In this document: positions 18,904 to 33,566 of the stretch, piece after piece
Position numbering within the stretch: position 1 is the first letter of the stretch
Layout: each line of letters opens with the position of its first letter
Assembly: GCF_006503695.1 (NCBI RefSeq)
Contig: NZ_SBIK01000011.1
Location: forward strand, 35,085 to 99,084
DNA length: 64,000 nucleotides
From: Tepidiphilus succinatimandens
GTDB taxonomy: Bacteria > Pseudomonadota > Gammaproteobacteria > Burkholderiales > Rhodocyclaceae
Reading direction: 5' to 3'
The notes under the pieces: model-generated
What the model saw: only the letters and a program-made list of their open reading frames with translations
What the model was told of the DNA's origin: nothing
The model's database searches: none
Translations under genes and position numbers: made by a program

Positions 18904-18938
18904 AACGGGATGGCGAAGCGCGCCCATCCCGTTTTTTT
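18904..18938 (+). terminator. Intrinsic terminator after dapB, within the carA leader
   Basis: AACGGGATGG (18904-18913) pairs perfectly with CCATCCCGTT (18924-18933), and T continues to 18938. It ends the bamE-dapB transcript. Because the carA promoter lies just upstream, it may also attenuate carA. Confidence 0.88.
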
Positions 18939-18983
18939 CGGCGGGCAGCTTACGCACCGCTGAATCCACTGCAAGGAGCCGTC

Positions 18984-20135
18984 GTGTCTTTCAATCCCGC
19001 GATCCTCGTCCTTGCCGACGGAACGGTGTTCCACGGCGAGGGCATCGGTGCGACCGGTCACACCGTCGGTGAGGTGGTGTTCAACACCTCGATGACGGGC
19101 TATCAGGAAATTCTCACCGACCCGAGTTATTCCCGGCAGATCGTCACGCTCACCTATCCGCACGTCGGCAACGTCGGCGTCAACGACGAAGACCTCGAAT
19201 CCGACCGGGTGATGGCCGCCGGTCTGGTGGTGCGCGACGTGCCGCTTCTGGCGAGCAACTTCCGCATGCGCCGCACTTTGCCCGAGTCTCTGCGCGACGA
19301 AGGGGTGGTGGCGATCGCCGGCATCGACACGCGCCGCCTCACCCGCATCCTGCGCGATCGCGGTGCGCAGGCAGGCGCCATCGTCACGGCCCCGGTGGGC
19401 AAGACGCCGGACGTGGCCGAGGCGCTCGCCCTGGCGCGCGCCTTCCCCGGCTTGGCCGGCATGGATCTGGCCAAAGAAGTGAGCCGGCGCGACGTCGTCG
19501 CCTGGCACGAGGGCGAATGGGAGCTGGGGCGCGGCTACGTGCCGGCCGGCGAAGGGCCGCGGCACGTGGTGGTCTACGATTACGGCGTCAAGCGCAACAT
19601 CCTGCGCATGATCGCCGCGCGCGGCTGCCGCGTCACGGTGGTGCCGGCGCAGACCCCGTTCGAACAGACGCTCGCGCTCGCGCCCGACGGTATCCTGCTC
19701 GCCAACGGGCCGGGCGATCCGGCCGCCTGCGGTTATGCGATCGCCACCGCGCGCGAGGCGATCGCGCGGCGCATTCCCACCTTCGGCATCTGCCTGGGGC
19801 ACCAGATCCTGGGGCTTGCCTCGGGGGCGAAGACGGTGAAGATGAAGTTCGGCCATCACGGCGCGAACCATCCGGTCAAGGATCTCGACACCGGGCGCGT
19901 GTACATCACCAGCCAGAACCACGGCTTTGCCGTGGATGCCGACACGCTGCCGGCCAATTGCCGCGTCACGCACGTCTCGCTCTTCGACGGCAGCCTGCAG
20001 GGGATCGAGCGCACCGACGCGCCGGCCTTCGGCTTCCAGGGCCACCCCGAGGCGAGCCCGGGGCCGCACGACGTGGGGTATCTCTTCGACCGTTTCGTCG
20101 CGCTGATCGACGCGCACCGCAACCAACGTCCATGA
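18984..20135 (+). CDS. carA: Carbamoyl-phosphate synthase, small (glutaminase) subunit
   Basis: This 383-residue subunit hydrolyses glutamine and channels ammonia to CarB for carbamoyl phosphate, the precursor of arginine and pyrimidines. The N-terminal CarA domain includes [19 protein letters not shown]. The class I amidotransferase domain has the nucleophile cysteine in [12 protein letters not shown] and the catalytic His/Glu in [11 protein letters not shown]. The start is GTG at 18984, five bases after AAGGAG; longer frames cross the dapB terminator. carB follows after 73 bases that hold a 17-bp hairpin. Confidence 0.97.
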   Translation: MSFNPAILVLADGTVFHGEGIGATGHTVGEVVFNTSMTGYQEILTDPSYSRQIVTLTYPHVGNVGVNDEDLESDRVMAAGLVVRDVPLLASNFRMRRTLPESLRDEGVVAIAGIDTRRLTRILRDRGAQAGAIVTAPVGKTPDVAEALALARAFPGLAGMDLAKEVSRRDVVAWHEGEWELGRGYVPAGEGPRHVVVYDYGVKRNILRMIAARGCRVTVVPAQTPFEQTLALAPDGILLANGPGDPAACGYAIATAREAIARRIPTFGICLGHQILGLASGAKTVKMKFGHHGANHPVKDLDTGRVYITSQNHGFAVDADTLPANCRVTHVSLFDGSLQGIERTDAPAFGFQGHPEASPGPHDVGYLFDRFVALIDAHRNQRP

Positions 20136-20143
20136 GTTTTTCC

Positions 20144-20184
20144 GCCGCCGGCCCCGTCCGTCACGAGCGGACGGGGCCGGCGGC
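20144..20184 (+). repeat. 17-bp hairpin between carA and carB
   Basis: Bases 20144-20160 and 20168-20184 are perfect inverted repeats (17 pairs, almost all G:C) with a seven-base loop TCACGAG. There is no T tract downstream. It is a very stable intercistronic structure that may protect the carA message or tune carB expression. Confidence 0.75.
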
Positions 20185-20208
20185 TACCTACCGACGACAG
20201 GGAACGAC

Positions 20209-23438
<3,230 letters not shown>

Positions 23439-23442
<4 letters not shown>

Positions 23443-23912
23443 AATACCCCATGACCGTCGAAGGTGCAGAGAAACTGCGCCAGGAATTGCATCGTCTCAA
23501 GACCGTGGAGCGGCAGGCGGTGATCGCGGCGATCGCCGAGGCGCGCGCCCACGGCGATCTTTCCGAGAACGCCGAATACGACGCCGCGCGCGAGCGCCAG
23601 GCGTTCATCGAGGGGCGCATCCAGGAGCTGGAGGCGAAACTGGCCAATGCCCAGATCATCGACCCGAAGACGCTGGATGCCGACGGGCGGGTCGTGTTCG
23701 GCGCCACCGTCGAACTCGAGGATCTGGAAAGCGGCGACAAGGCGTGCTACCAGATCGTCGGCGACGAAGAGGCCGACGTGAAGGCAGGGAAGATCTCGGT
23801 GAGCTCGCCGATCGCCCGCGCCCTCATCGGCAAGTACGCCGGCGACGTGGTTCAGGTGCAGACGCCGGGGGGTATGCGCGAGTTCGAGATCCTGGACGTG
23901 CGCTACGTCTAA
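23439..23912 (+). CDS. greA: Transcription elongation factor GreA
   Basis: This 157-residue factor rescues backtracked RNA polymerase by stimulating transcript cleavage. The N-terminal antiparallel coiled coil (about residues 1-75) carries the acidic tip [13 protein letters not shown], which enters the secondary channel; the C-terminal globular domain ends with [12 protein letters not shown]. The ATG overlaps the carB stop (ATGA, 23439-23442). The stop overlaps the stop of the convergent yhbY gene by four bases. Confidence 0.97.
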
Positions 23913-24349
23913 GGCTTGCGGCTCCGCCCCTTGGCGGGGCGGCGTTGGCGTGCCGCCTTGGCTGCGGTGCGCGCTTCGATGAGCGCGCGCAGCCGGGCTG
24001 CCCGGGCGAAGGACTTGGCCGATTTTGCATGCGCTGCCGGGGCGGTGGGCTTTTCCGCCGCTGCGCGCGGGGTGGCCTCGGGTTTGGGGCGCCACAGCAC
24101 CAGCAGGTTGCCGATGTGCTGTACCGGCGCGCAGTCGAGCCGCTCGCAGATCTCGGCCATGAGTGCTTCGCGCACCTCGCGCTCGGAGCCGGCCACCCGT
24201 ACTTTGATGAGCTCGTGCGCCGTCAGCGCCCGGTCGATCTCCGCAAGTACCGCCTCGGTGAGACCCTTGCTCGCGATGATGACGACAGGATTGAGGTGAT
24301 GGGCCTTGGCGCGCAGCGCCCGGCGGGTGTGACTGTCGATCTGGCGCAT
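23909..24349 (-). CDS. yhbY: YhbY-family CRM-domain RNA-binding protein
   Basis: This 146-residue protein starts with a complete CRM domain (residues 1-97, including the loop [14 protein letters not shown], the segment ELIKVRVAG and the C-terminal strand GNLLVLWRP). YhbY-type proteins associate with pre-50S ribosomal particles. Beyond the usual length of about 97 there is a tail of about 48 residues rich in Ala, Lys and Arg that probably adds nonspecific RNA affinity. It is divergent from rlmE, another 50S maturation gene, across 45 bases. Confidence 0.92.
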   Translation of the reverse strand: MRQIDSHTRRALRAKAHHLNPVVIIASKGLTEAVLAEIDRALTAHELIKVRVAGSEREVREALMAEICERLDCAPVQHIGNLLVLWRPKPEATPRAAAEKPTAPAAHAKSAKSFARAARLRALIEARTAAKAARQRRPAKGRSRKP

Positions 24350-24394
24350 GGAATGGGGTTTCGCAGCCTAAAACGGAATTTTAACGCAAGGACG

Positions 24395-25018
24395 ATGGGA
24401 AAGAACAAAAGCCACCGGGACTGGATCCACCGGCATCTGAACGATCCTTACGTGCAGGAGGCCACCCGCGCCGGCTACCGCTCGCGGGCGGCGTTCAAAC
24501 TACTCGAGATCGACGACAAGGATCGGCTGCTGCGCCGCGGACAGTGCGTGCTCGACCTGGGTTCGGCGCCGGGGGCGTGGTCGCAGGTGGCGCGCGAGCG
24601 CGTGGGAGAGACGGGGCGGGTCTTCGCCCTCGATCTGCTGCCCATGGTGCCGATTCCCGGCGTGGATTTCCTGCAAGGGGATTTCACCGAGGAGGCGACG
24701 GAACGGGCGCTGGAGGCGCTGCTCGCCGGCGCAGTGCTCGACGTGGTGCTGAGCGACATGGCACCCAACCTCTCGGGTATTGCCTCGGTCGATCAGGCGC
24801 GTGCAATGCATCTGGCGGAACTCGCGCTCGATTTCGCCGTGCGCCACCTGCGCCCTGAAGGGGTCTTTCTCATCAAGGTGTTCCAGGGAGAAGGGTTCGA
24901 CGACTTCCGCCGGGCGTTGGGCGCGGCGTTTCGCAGCGTGGCGGTGCGCAAGCCCAAGGCTTCGCGCGATCGCAGTGCGGAGGTGTATCTGCTCGGACGG
25001 GGACTGCGCGGCGCTTGA
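24395..25018 (+). CDS. rlmE: 23S rRNA (uridine(2552)-2'-O)-methyltransferase
   Basis: This 207-residue RrmJ/FtsJ enzyme methylates the 2'-O of U2552 in 23S rRNA. The N-terminus has the substrate-binding segment [13 protein letters not shown] with the first catalytic Lys. The SAM loop is [14 protein letters not shown], the catalytic Asp is in LSDMAPN, a second Lys is in [10 protein letters not shown], and the final Glu is in SAEVYLL, giving the full K-D-K-E tetrad. The start at 24395 follows CAAGGACG. In many relatives ftsH follows; here the convergent aceA does. Confidence 0.96.
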   Translation: MGKNKSHRDWIHRHLNDPYVQEATRAGYRSRAAFKLLEIDDKDRLLRRGQCVLDLGSAPGAWSQVARERVGETGRVFALDLLPMVPIPGVDFLQGDFTEEATERALEALLAGAVLDVVLSDMAPNLSGIASVDQARAMHLAELALDFAVRHLRPEGVFLIKVFQGEGFDDFRRALGAAFRSVAVRKPKASRDRSAEVYLLGRGLRGA

Positions 25019-25049
25019 ACGCTTGAGTGCGAAGGGCAGCGTGTCAAAG

Positions 25050-25071
25050 AAAAAAGGCCGGTTTCCCGGCC
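25050..25071 (-). terminator. Intrinsic terminator after aceA
   Basis: Read on the minus strand, GGCCGG-GAAA-CCGGCC (25071-25056) is followed by six T (25055-25050). The stable GAAA tetraloop and T tract make a standard terminator for aceA. A second, T-less stem lies at 25087-25109 (eight perfect pairs) within the aceA 3' region. Confidence 0.88.
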
Positions 25072-25129
25072 TCAACTTTGTCTGCGCGCGGCCGTCTGGT
25101 GCGGCCGCGGACTCCCCCTTCTCTCGTGA

Positions 25130-26425
25130 TCAGTGGAACTGCTCTTCTTCGGTCGAACCGGTGAGCGCGGTGACGCTGGATTGTCCCCCCTGGATCACCG
25201 TGGTCACGTCGTCGAAATAGCCCGTGCCGACTTCGGCCTGGTGCGCCACGAAGGTGTAACCGCGTTCGCGGGCGGCGAATTCGGGTTCCTGCACTTTCTC
25301 GACGTAGGCCGACATGCCGCGGCGCACGTAGTCATAGGCCAGGTCGAACATGTTGTACCACATGGAGTGGATGCCGGCGAGCGTGATGAACTGGTACTTG
25401 TAGCCCATGGCCCCGAGTTCGCGCTGGAACTTGGCGATGGTGGCGTCGTCCAGGTTCTTCTTCCAGTTGAAGGAGGGCGAGCAGTTGTAGGCGAGCAGCT
25501 TGCCGGGGAATTTGGCATGCACCCCTTCGGCGAATTTACGGGCGAATTCGAGATCCGGCGTACCCGTTTCGCACCAGACGAGATCGGCATAGGGCGCGTA
25601 GGCGATCGCACGGGCGATGGCCTGCTCCAGACCGTTGCGGGTGCGATAAAACCCTTCGGCGGTGCGCTCACCGGTGAGGAACGGTTTGTCGTATTCGTCG
25701 TGATCCGACGTGAGCAGGTCGGCCGCTTCGGCGTCGGTGCGGGCGATGACCAGCGTGGGCACGCCGCAGACGTCGGCGGCAAGCCGTGCGGCGACGAGTT
25801 TCTGCACGGCTTCGGAGGTCGGCACCAGCACCTTGCCGCCCATGTGGCCGCATTTCTTCACGGAGGCGAGCTGGTCTTCGAAGTGCACGCCCGAGGCGCC
25901 GGCGCGGATCATGGCCTTCATGAGCTCGAAGGCGTTGAGCACGCCGCCGAAACCGGCCTCGGCGTCGGCGACGATGGGCGCGAAGTAGTCGATCCAGCCT
26001 TTGTCCCCGGGGTTGAGTCCCTTGCTCCACTGGATCTCATCGGCGCGTTTGAAAGCGTTGTTGATGCGCTCGACCACCACCGGCACGGAATTGACCGGGT
26101 AGAGCGACTGGTCGGGGAACATGGCGCGGTATTCGTTGTTGTCCGCGGCCACTTGCCAGCCGGAGAGGTAGATGGCCTTGACGCCGGCTTTCACCTGCTG
26201 CATCGCCTGACCGCCGGTGAGCGCGCCGAGGCAGTTGATGTAGGGCTCTTCGTGCAGCAGCTTCCACAGTTTCTCGGCGCCGCGGCGGGCGAGGGTGTAT
26301 TCAGGGGTGACCGAGCCGCGCAGCCGCACCACGTCTTCGGCGGTGTAGGGGCGCGTGATGCCTTTCCAACGGGGGTTCTCGGCCCAGTCTTTTTTCAGAG
26401 CGGCGATCTGCTGTTGACGATCCAT
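25130..26425 (-). CDS. aceA: Isocitrate lyase
   Basis: This 431-residue enzyme cleaves isocitrate to succinate and glyoxylate, the first step of the glyoxylate shunt, needed when cells grow on C2 units such as the acetyl-CoA expected from acetone. The family signature [11 protein letters not shown] holds the catalytic cysteine; [10 protein letters not shown] and the metal-binding region around DAEAGFGG are also present. The start MDRQQQ at 26425 follows GGAAGGAA; a 14-residue longer frame would cross the leader hairpin. Upstream are a good sigma-70 promoter and a perfect palindrome, indicating strong regulation. Confidence 0.97.
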   Translation of the reverse strand: MDRQQQIAALKKDWAENPRWKGITRPYTAEDVVRLRGSVTPEYTLARRGAEKLWKLLHEEPYINCLGALTGGQAMQQVKAGVKAIYLSGWQVAADNNEYRAMFPDQSLYPVNSVPVVVERINNAFKRADEIQWSKGLNPGDKGWIDYFAPIVADAEAGFGGVLNAFELMKAMIRAGASGVHFEDQLASVKKCGHMGGKVLVPTSEAVQKLVAARLAADVCGVPTLVIARTDAEAADLLTSDHDEYDKPFLTGERTAEGFYRTRNGLEQAIARAIAYAPYADLVWCETGTPDLEFARKFAEGVHAKFPGKLLAYNCSPSFNWKKNLDDATIAKFQRELGAMGYKYQFITLAGIHSMWYNMFDLAYDYVRRGMSAYVEKVQEPEFAARERGYTFVAHQAEVGTGYFDDVTTVIQGGQSSVTALTGSTEEEQFH

Positions 26426-26450
26426 GACGGTTCCTTCCATGAGAGAGGGG

Positions 26451-26478
26451 AAAAAGCCCATGAGCAAAGCTCATGGGC
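26451..26478 (-). terminator. Hairpin with T tract at the aceA transcription start (likely rraA terminator)
   Basis: On the minus strand GCCCATGAGC (26478-26469), a TTT loop and GCTCATGGGC (26465-26456) form a perfect ten-base-pair stem followed by five T (26455-26451). It lies 94 bases after rraA and coincides with the predicted aceA start point (about 26475), so it may act as rraA terminator, aceA leader structure or both. Confidence 0.75.
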
Positions 26479-26481
26479 TGC

Positions 26482-26510
26482 ATGGTACGTCAGCTCGAGC
26501 GCGACGTCAA
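26482..26510 (-). promoter_or_regulatory. Predicted sigma-70 promoter of aceA
   Basis: On the minus strand TTGACG (26510-26505) and TACCAT (26487-26482) are 17 bases apart. Transcription would start near 26475, about 50 bases before the aceA ATG. Confidence 0.65.
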
Positions 26511-26512
26511 CA

Positions 26513-26526
26513 GTCTTATATAAGAC
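26513..26526. promoter_or_regulatory. Operator-like palindrome next to the aceA -35
   Basis: GTCTTATATAAGAC is a perfect 14-bp palindrome two bases upstream of the aceA -35. Further ATAAG repeats continue to 26536 (ACATAAGATAAGG), suggesting a second weaker half-site. The regulator is unknown; position allows activation or repression. Confidence 0.6.
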
Positions 26527-26571
26527 ATAAGATAAGGCAAGCGTGCCGCGGCATCACGCCGCCTTTATGGT

Positions 26572-27051
26572 TCATACGAGGGGCGCGTCGGACACGATCA
26601 CGCCGTCTTCGTCGGCGTAGGCGAACATCCCTGGCGCGAACGTGACGCCGCCGAAACTCACCGGCACGTCGCGTTGCCCTTCGCCGCGCTTGACGGTTTT
26701 CATGGGATGGGTGGCAAGCGCCCAGACACCCAGCGGAAGCCGGCCGATGGCGGCCGAATCGCGGATGCAGCCATAGACGACGACTCCGGCCCAGCCGTTC
26801 TTCACCGCGAGTTCGGCGAGGTTGTCGCCCAGGAGCGCCCGGCGCAGCGACCCTCCGCCGTCGATCACCAGCATCGCGCCCTGGCCGGGTTCGGCGAGCA
26901 TCTCGCGCACCAGCGCGTTGTCTTCGAAAATCTTCAGGGTGCGCACGGGCCCGCCCGCGGCGCGGGCGCCGCCATAGGAGCGCAGCATGGGGGCGAGCAC
27001 GCGCACGCGGTCTTCGTGCGCGTCGCACAGGTCGGCGGTATGGAAGTCCAT
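26572..27051 (-). CDS. rraA: Regulator of RNase E activity RraA
   Basis: This 159-residue protein is similar over its whole length to E. coli Rra[28 protein letters not shown], the conserved [14 protein letters not shown] and the C-terminal FGGVTFAPG. In E. coli it binds the RNase E scaffold and inhibits it; rne is in this window at 33566. Some family members are instead 4-hydroxy-4-methyl-2-oxoglutarate aldolases, so enzyme activity cannot be excluded. The ATG directly follows the T tract of the clpA terminator, leaving no room for a Shine-Dalgarno site. Confidence 0.88.
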   Translation of the reverse strand: MDFHTADLCDAHEDRVRVLAPMLRSYGGARAAGGPVRTLKIFEDNALVREMLAEPGQGAMLVIDGGGSLRRALLGDNLAELAVKNGWAGVVVYGCIRDSAAIGRLPLGVWALATHPMKTVKRGEGQRDVPVSFGGVTFAPGMFAYADEDGVIVSDAPLV

Positions 27052-27087
27052 AAAAAAATCTCCGGTCGGTGGAAGACGACCGGAGAT
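27052..27087 (-). terminator. Intrinsic terminator after clpA, abutting the rraA start codon
   Basis: On the minus strand ATCTCCGGTCG (27087-27077) pairs perfectly with CGACCGGAGAT (27068-27058), eleven base pairs, followed by six T (27057-27052). The next base pair begins the rraA ATG (27051). A -10-like TAGAAT (27091-27086) overlaps the 5' arm. Confidence 0.9.
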
Positions 27088-27127
27088 TCTAGCAGCAGCT
27101 CGGACGCGGGATGGCGTCCGCCCGGGT

Positions 27128-29410
<2,283 letters not shown>

Positions 29411-29411
29411 T

Positions 29412-29720
29412 TCAAACTTCCTCCATGACGCAGGCGAGGGGGTGTCCGTGTTGCCGGGCAAAGGCCGTGACTTGTTCGACCTTGGTGGCGGCGATGTCTT
29501 TCGGATAGACGCCGCACACTGCCATCCCCTCATGATGGACTTTGAGCATGATTTGCGTCGCGCGTTCGCGGCCCATGTGAAAAAAATGCTCCAGCACGAT
29601 CACGACGAAGTCCATGGGGGTGTAGTCGTCGTTGAGCAACAGCACCTTATAGAACGGCGGGGGGGAAACCCGCGCCTCTTCCTCCTCGAGGATCGGGGTG
29701 GTGGTATACCGTGTCGTCAT
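29412..29720 (-). CDS. clpS: ATP-dependent Clp protease adaptor ClpS
   Basis: This 102-residue adaptor binds the ClpA N-domain and delivers N-degron substrates. The family core is present: [25 protein letters not shown] (acidic pocket NDD and TPM), then [16 protein letters not shown] and the C-terminal CVMEE strand. The N-terminus is flexible, as usual. Its promoter (TTGCGT, 16 bases, TAGAAT) ends only six bases before the ATG and no ribosome site is present, pointing to a leaderless message. clpA follows immediately. Confidence 0.96.
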   Translation of the reverse strand: MTTRYTTTPILEEEEARVSPPPFYKVLLLNDDYTPMDFVVIVLEHFFHMGRERATQIMLKVHHEGMAVCGVYPKDIAATKVEQVTAFARQHGHPLACVMEEV

Positions 29721-29726
29721 GGTTTC

Positions 29727-29754
29727 ATTCTAATGCGTCCGCGCCCAAACGCAA
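29727..29754 (-). promoter_or_regulatory. clpS promoter predicting a leaderless mRNA
   Basis: On the minus strand TTGCGT (29754-29749), a 16-base spacer and TAGAAT (29732-29727) are followed by only GAAACC before the ATG at 29720. Counting seven bases from the -10 puts +1 on the A of the start codon. Confidence 0.6.
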
Positions 29755-29788
29755 CCCCAGCGCCGACGATGGGATCGATTCGTCGCGC

Positions 29789-30025
29789 TCAATCGTCGCG
29801 TTCGGAAAAGTCGCTCTCGATGCGGTCGATCAGGGCGTGGAAGACCTCGCGCACCTGGCGTTCGCTCACGCCCATGAGGAGCGCGTCGTCGAGGGCATCC
29901 TTGAGCACCTGGGCGAGCTCTTCGAGGTTCTCGCGCAAGACTTTGCGCTTTTCCGTGCAGCCGATCGCCTCGCCCGAGGGGGTGCGCCAGACGAGGTGTT
30001 CGAGGAATGCGTCGAGGTCGTTCAT
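29789..30025 (-). CDS. Small acidic helical protein of unknown function
   Basis: This 78-residue protein is not recognised. It opens MNDLDAFLEHLVWRTPSGE, continues with charged amphipathic helices (TEKRKVLRENLEELAQVLKDAL) and ends with an acidic helix. There is no membrane segment, signal peptide or cysteine cluster (one Cys only). It lies 43 bases after the aminotransferase gene on the same strand and 68 bases before clpS. The ATG is preceded by a pyrimidine-rich CTCTCTCCTCCC rather than a ribosome site, and a GC hairpin sits just upstream. Coding is supported by the clean frame, composition and position. Confidence 0.6.
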   Translation of the reverse strand: MNDLDAFLEHLVWRTPSGEAIGCTEKRKVLRENLEELAQVLKDALDDALLMGVSERQVREVFHALIDRIESDFSERDD

Positions 30026-30038
30026 GGGAGGAGAGAGT

Positions 30039-30058
30039 GCCGCCCCGAGCGGGGCGGC
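30039..30058 (-). repeat. GC-rich hairpin between the aminotransferase and the small ORF
   Basis: GCCGCCCC (30039-30046) and GGGGCGGC (30051-30058) pair perfectly with a four-base loop. No T tract follows on the minus strand, so it is a weak terminator at best. It may separate the aminotransferase message from the 78-residue gene. Confidence 0.5.
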
Positions 30059-30068
30059 GGAAAGGGAC

Positions 30069-31277
30069 TCAGCCGCGCAGGACGGCGGCGATCGCTTCGG
30101 CGACGTAGTCGAGGTTGCGCGCATTGAGCGCGGCGATGCAGATGCGCCCGGAGCGCACGGCGTAGATGCCGTATTCGCTCTTGAGCCGTTCGACCTGCTC
30201 GGGGGTGAGCCCGGTGTAGGAGAACATGCCGCGCTGTTCGGTGACGAAGGAGAAGTCCTTGCCCGGCACGGCGGCTTCCAGCCGCTGCCGCAGCCCCTCG
30301 CGCATGGCGCGGATGCGCCGGCGCATGCCGCCGAGCTCTTCTTCCCATTGCGCGCGCAGCTCGCCGGAGGCGAGCACGTCGGCCACGAGCGCCGCGCCGT
30401 GCGTGGGGGGGTTGGAGTAGTTGGTGCGGATGACGCGCTTGAGCTGCGACAGCACCCGCTCGGCCTCGTCGCGCGAGCCGGTGACGAGGGACAGCGCCCC
30501 GACGCGCTCCCCGTAGAGAGAGAAATTCTTCGAAAACGAGCTGGAGACGAAGAAGGGGATACCGGCTGCGAGGAAATGGCGCACCGCGGTGGCGTCGGCG
30601 TCGATCCCTTCGGCGAACCCCTGGTAGGCCATGTCGAGGAAGGGGACGAGTTCGCCCGCCACGCAGGTCTGGGCGACTTCCTGCCACTGCGCTTCGGTGA
30701 GGTCGGCCCCGGTGGGGTTGTGGCAGCAGGCGTGCAGCACGACGATGCTGCGCGGGGCCATGGCCGCGAGCGCCGCCTTCATGCCGGCGAAATCGACGCC
30801 GCCGGTGGCGGGGTCGTAGTAGCGGTAGGTGCGCACGGGAAAGCCCGCCGCCTCGAAGATGCCGCGGTGGTTTTCCCAGCTGGGGTCGGAGATGTAGACG
30901 GTGGCTTCGGGCACGATGCGCCGCAGCAGATCGCCGCCGATGCGCAGCGCCCCGGTGCCGCCCAGCCCTTGGGCGGTGACGACGCGCCCTTCGGCGAGCA
31001 GCGGGGAATCGGCACCGAAGAGCAGGCGCTGGACGGCGCCGGTGTAGGCCGCCGGGCCTTCGATGGGCTGGTAGCCGCGCGGCTTGGCCTGACGCACGCG
31101 CGCTTCCTCGGCGGTCTTCACCGAGGCGAGCAGCGGGATGCGCCCTTCTTCGTCGTAATACACGCCCACGCCGAGGTTCACTTTCTGCGGGCGTGGGTCG
31201 GCGGCGAAGGCTTCGTTGAGTCCGAGGATGGGGTCGCGCGGCGCGAGTTCGACCGCGGCGAAGAGGCTGCGAGACAT
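30069..31277 (-). CDS. Aspartate/aromatic amino-acid aminotransferase (class I)
   Basis: This 402-residue PLP enzyme of the AspC/TyrB subgroup exchanges amino groups between aspartate or aromatic amino acids and 2-oxoglutarate. Visible are the N-terminal [19 protein letters not shown], the [10 protein letters not shown] loop, the Asp in [10 protein letters not shown] and the Schiff-base lysine in [18 protein letters not shown]. The start at 31277 follows CAGGAG. It is divergent from uvrB across 100 bases. Whether aspartate or tyrosine is preferred (aspC or tyrB) cannot be decided, so no symbol is given. Confidence 0.93.
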   Translation of the reverse strand: MSRSLFAAVELAPRDPILGLNEAFAADPRPQKVNLGVGVYYDEEGRIPLLASVKTAEEARVRQAKPRGYQPIEGPAAYTGAVQRLLFGADSPLLAEGRVVTAQGLGGTGALRIGGDLLRRIVPEATVYISDPSWENHRGIFEAAGFPVRTYRYYDPATGGVDFAGMKAALAAMAPRSIVVLHACCHNPTGADLTEAQWQEVAQTCVAGELVPFLDMAYQGFAEGIDADATAVRHFLAAGIPFFVSSSFSKNFSLYGERVGALSLVTGSRDEAERVLSQLKRVIRTNYSNPPTHGAALVADVLASGELRAQWEEELGGMRRRIRAMREGLRQRLEAAVPGKDFSFVTEQRGMFSYTGLTPEQVERLKSEYGIYAVRSGRICIAALNARNLDYVAEAIAAVLRG

Positions 31278-31377
31278 GGATCGGGGCTCCTGGGGCTGGA
31301 CCATCGGGCTGTGCCTTGCGGGAACCCGCTTCGGGGTAAGATGTCGCAAGGCTACCGCAGAAAAATGGAATTGTAGC

Positions 31378-33465
<2,088 letters not shown>

Positions 33466-33539
33466 CGCAGGGCAGGCGAAGAAAGGGACACCTCGAATGA
33501 CCTACTGCGCGACGGTTCTTCGAGCTGCCCCAAGGTGAG

Positions 33540-33566
33540 GGGCGCGGCGTTTGCCGCGCCCTTTTT
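33540..33566 (+). terminator. Intrinsic terminator after uvrB, touching the rne stop codon
   Basis: GGGCGCGGC (33540-33548), loop GTTT and GCCGCGCCC (33553-33561) are followed by five T (33562-33566). The last T is shared with the rne stop codon on the other strand, so the two convergent genes end at the same hairpin. Confidence 0.9.

Noticed and set aside
18732..20126. Antisense frame over carA
   Set aside because: Shadow of carA without motifs; would also run through the dapB terminator.
25087..25109. Eight-pair GC hairpin near the aceA 3' end considered as terminator
   Set aside because: No T tract on either strand; the neighbouring GGCCGG-GAAA-CCGGCC with T6 is the better terminator.
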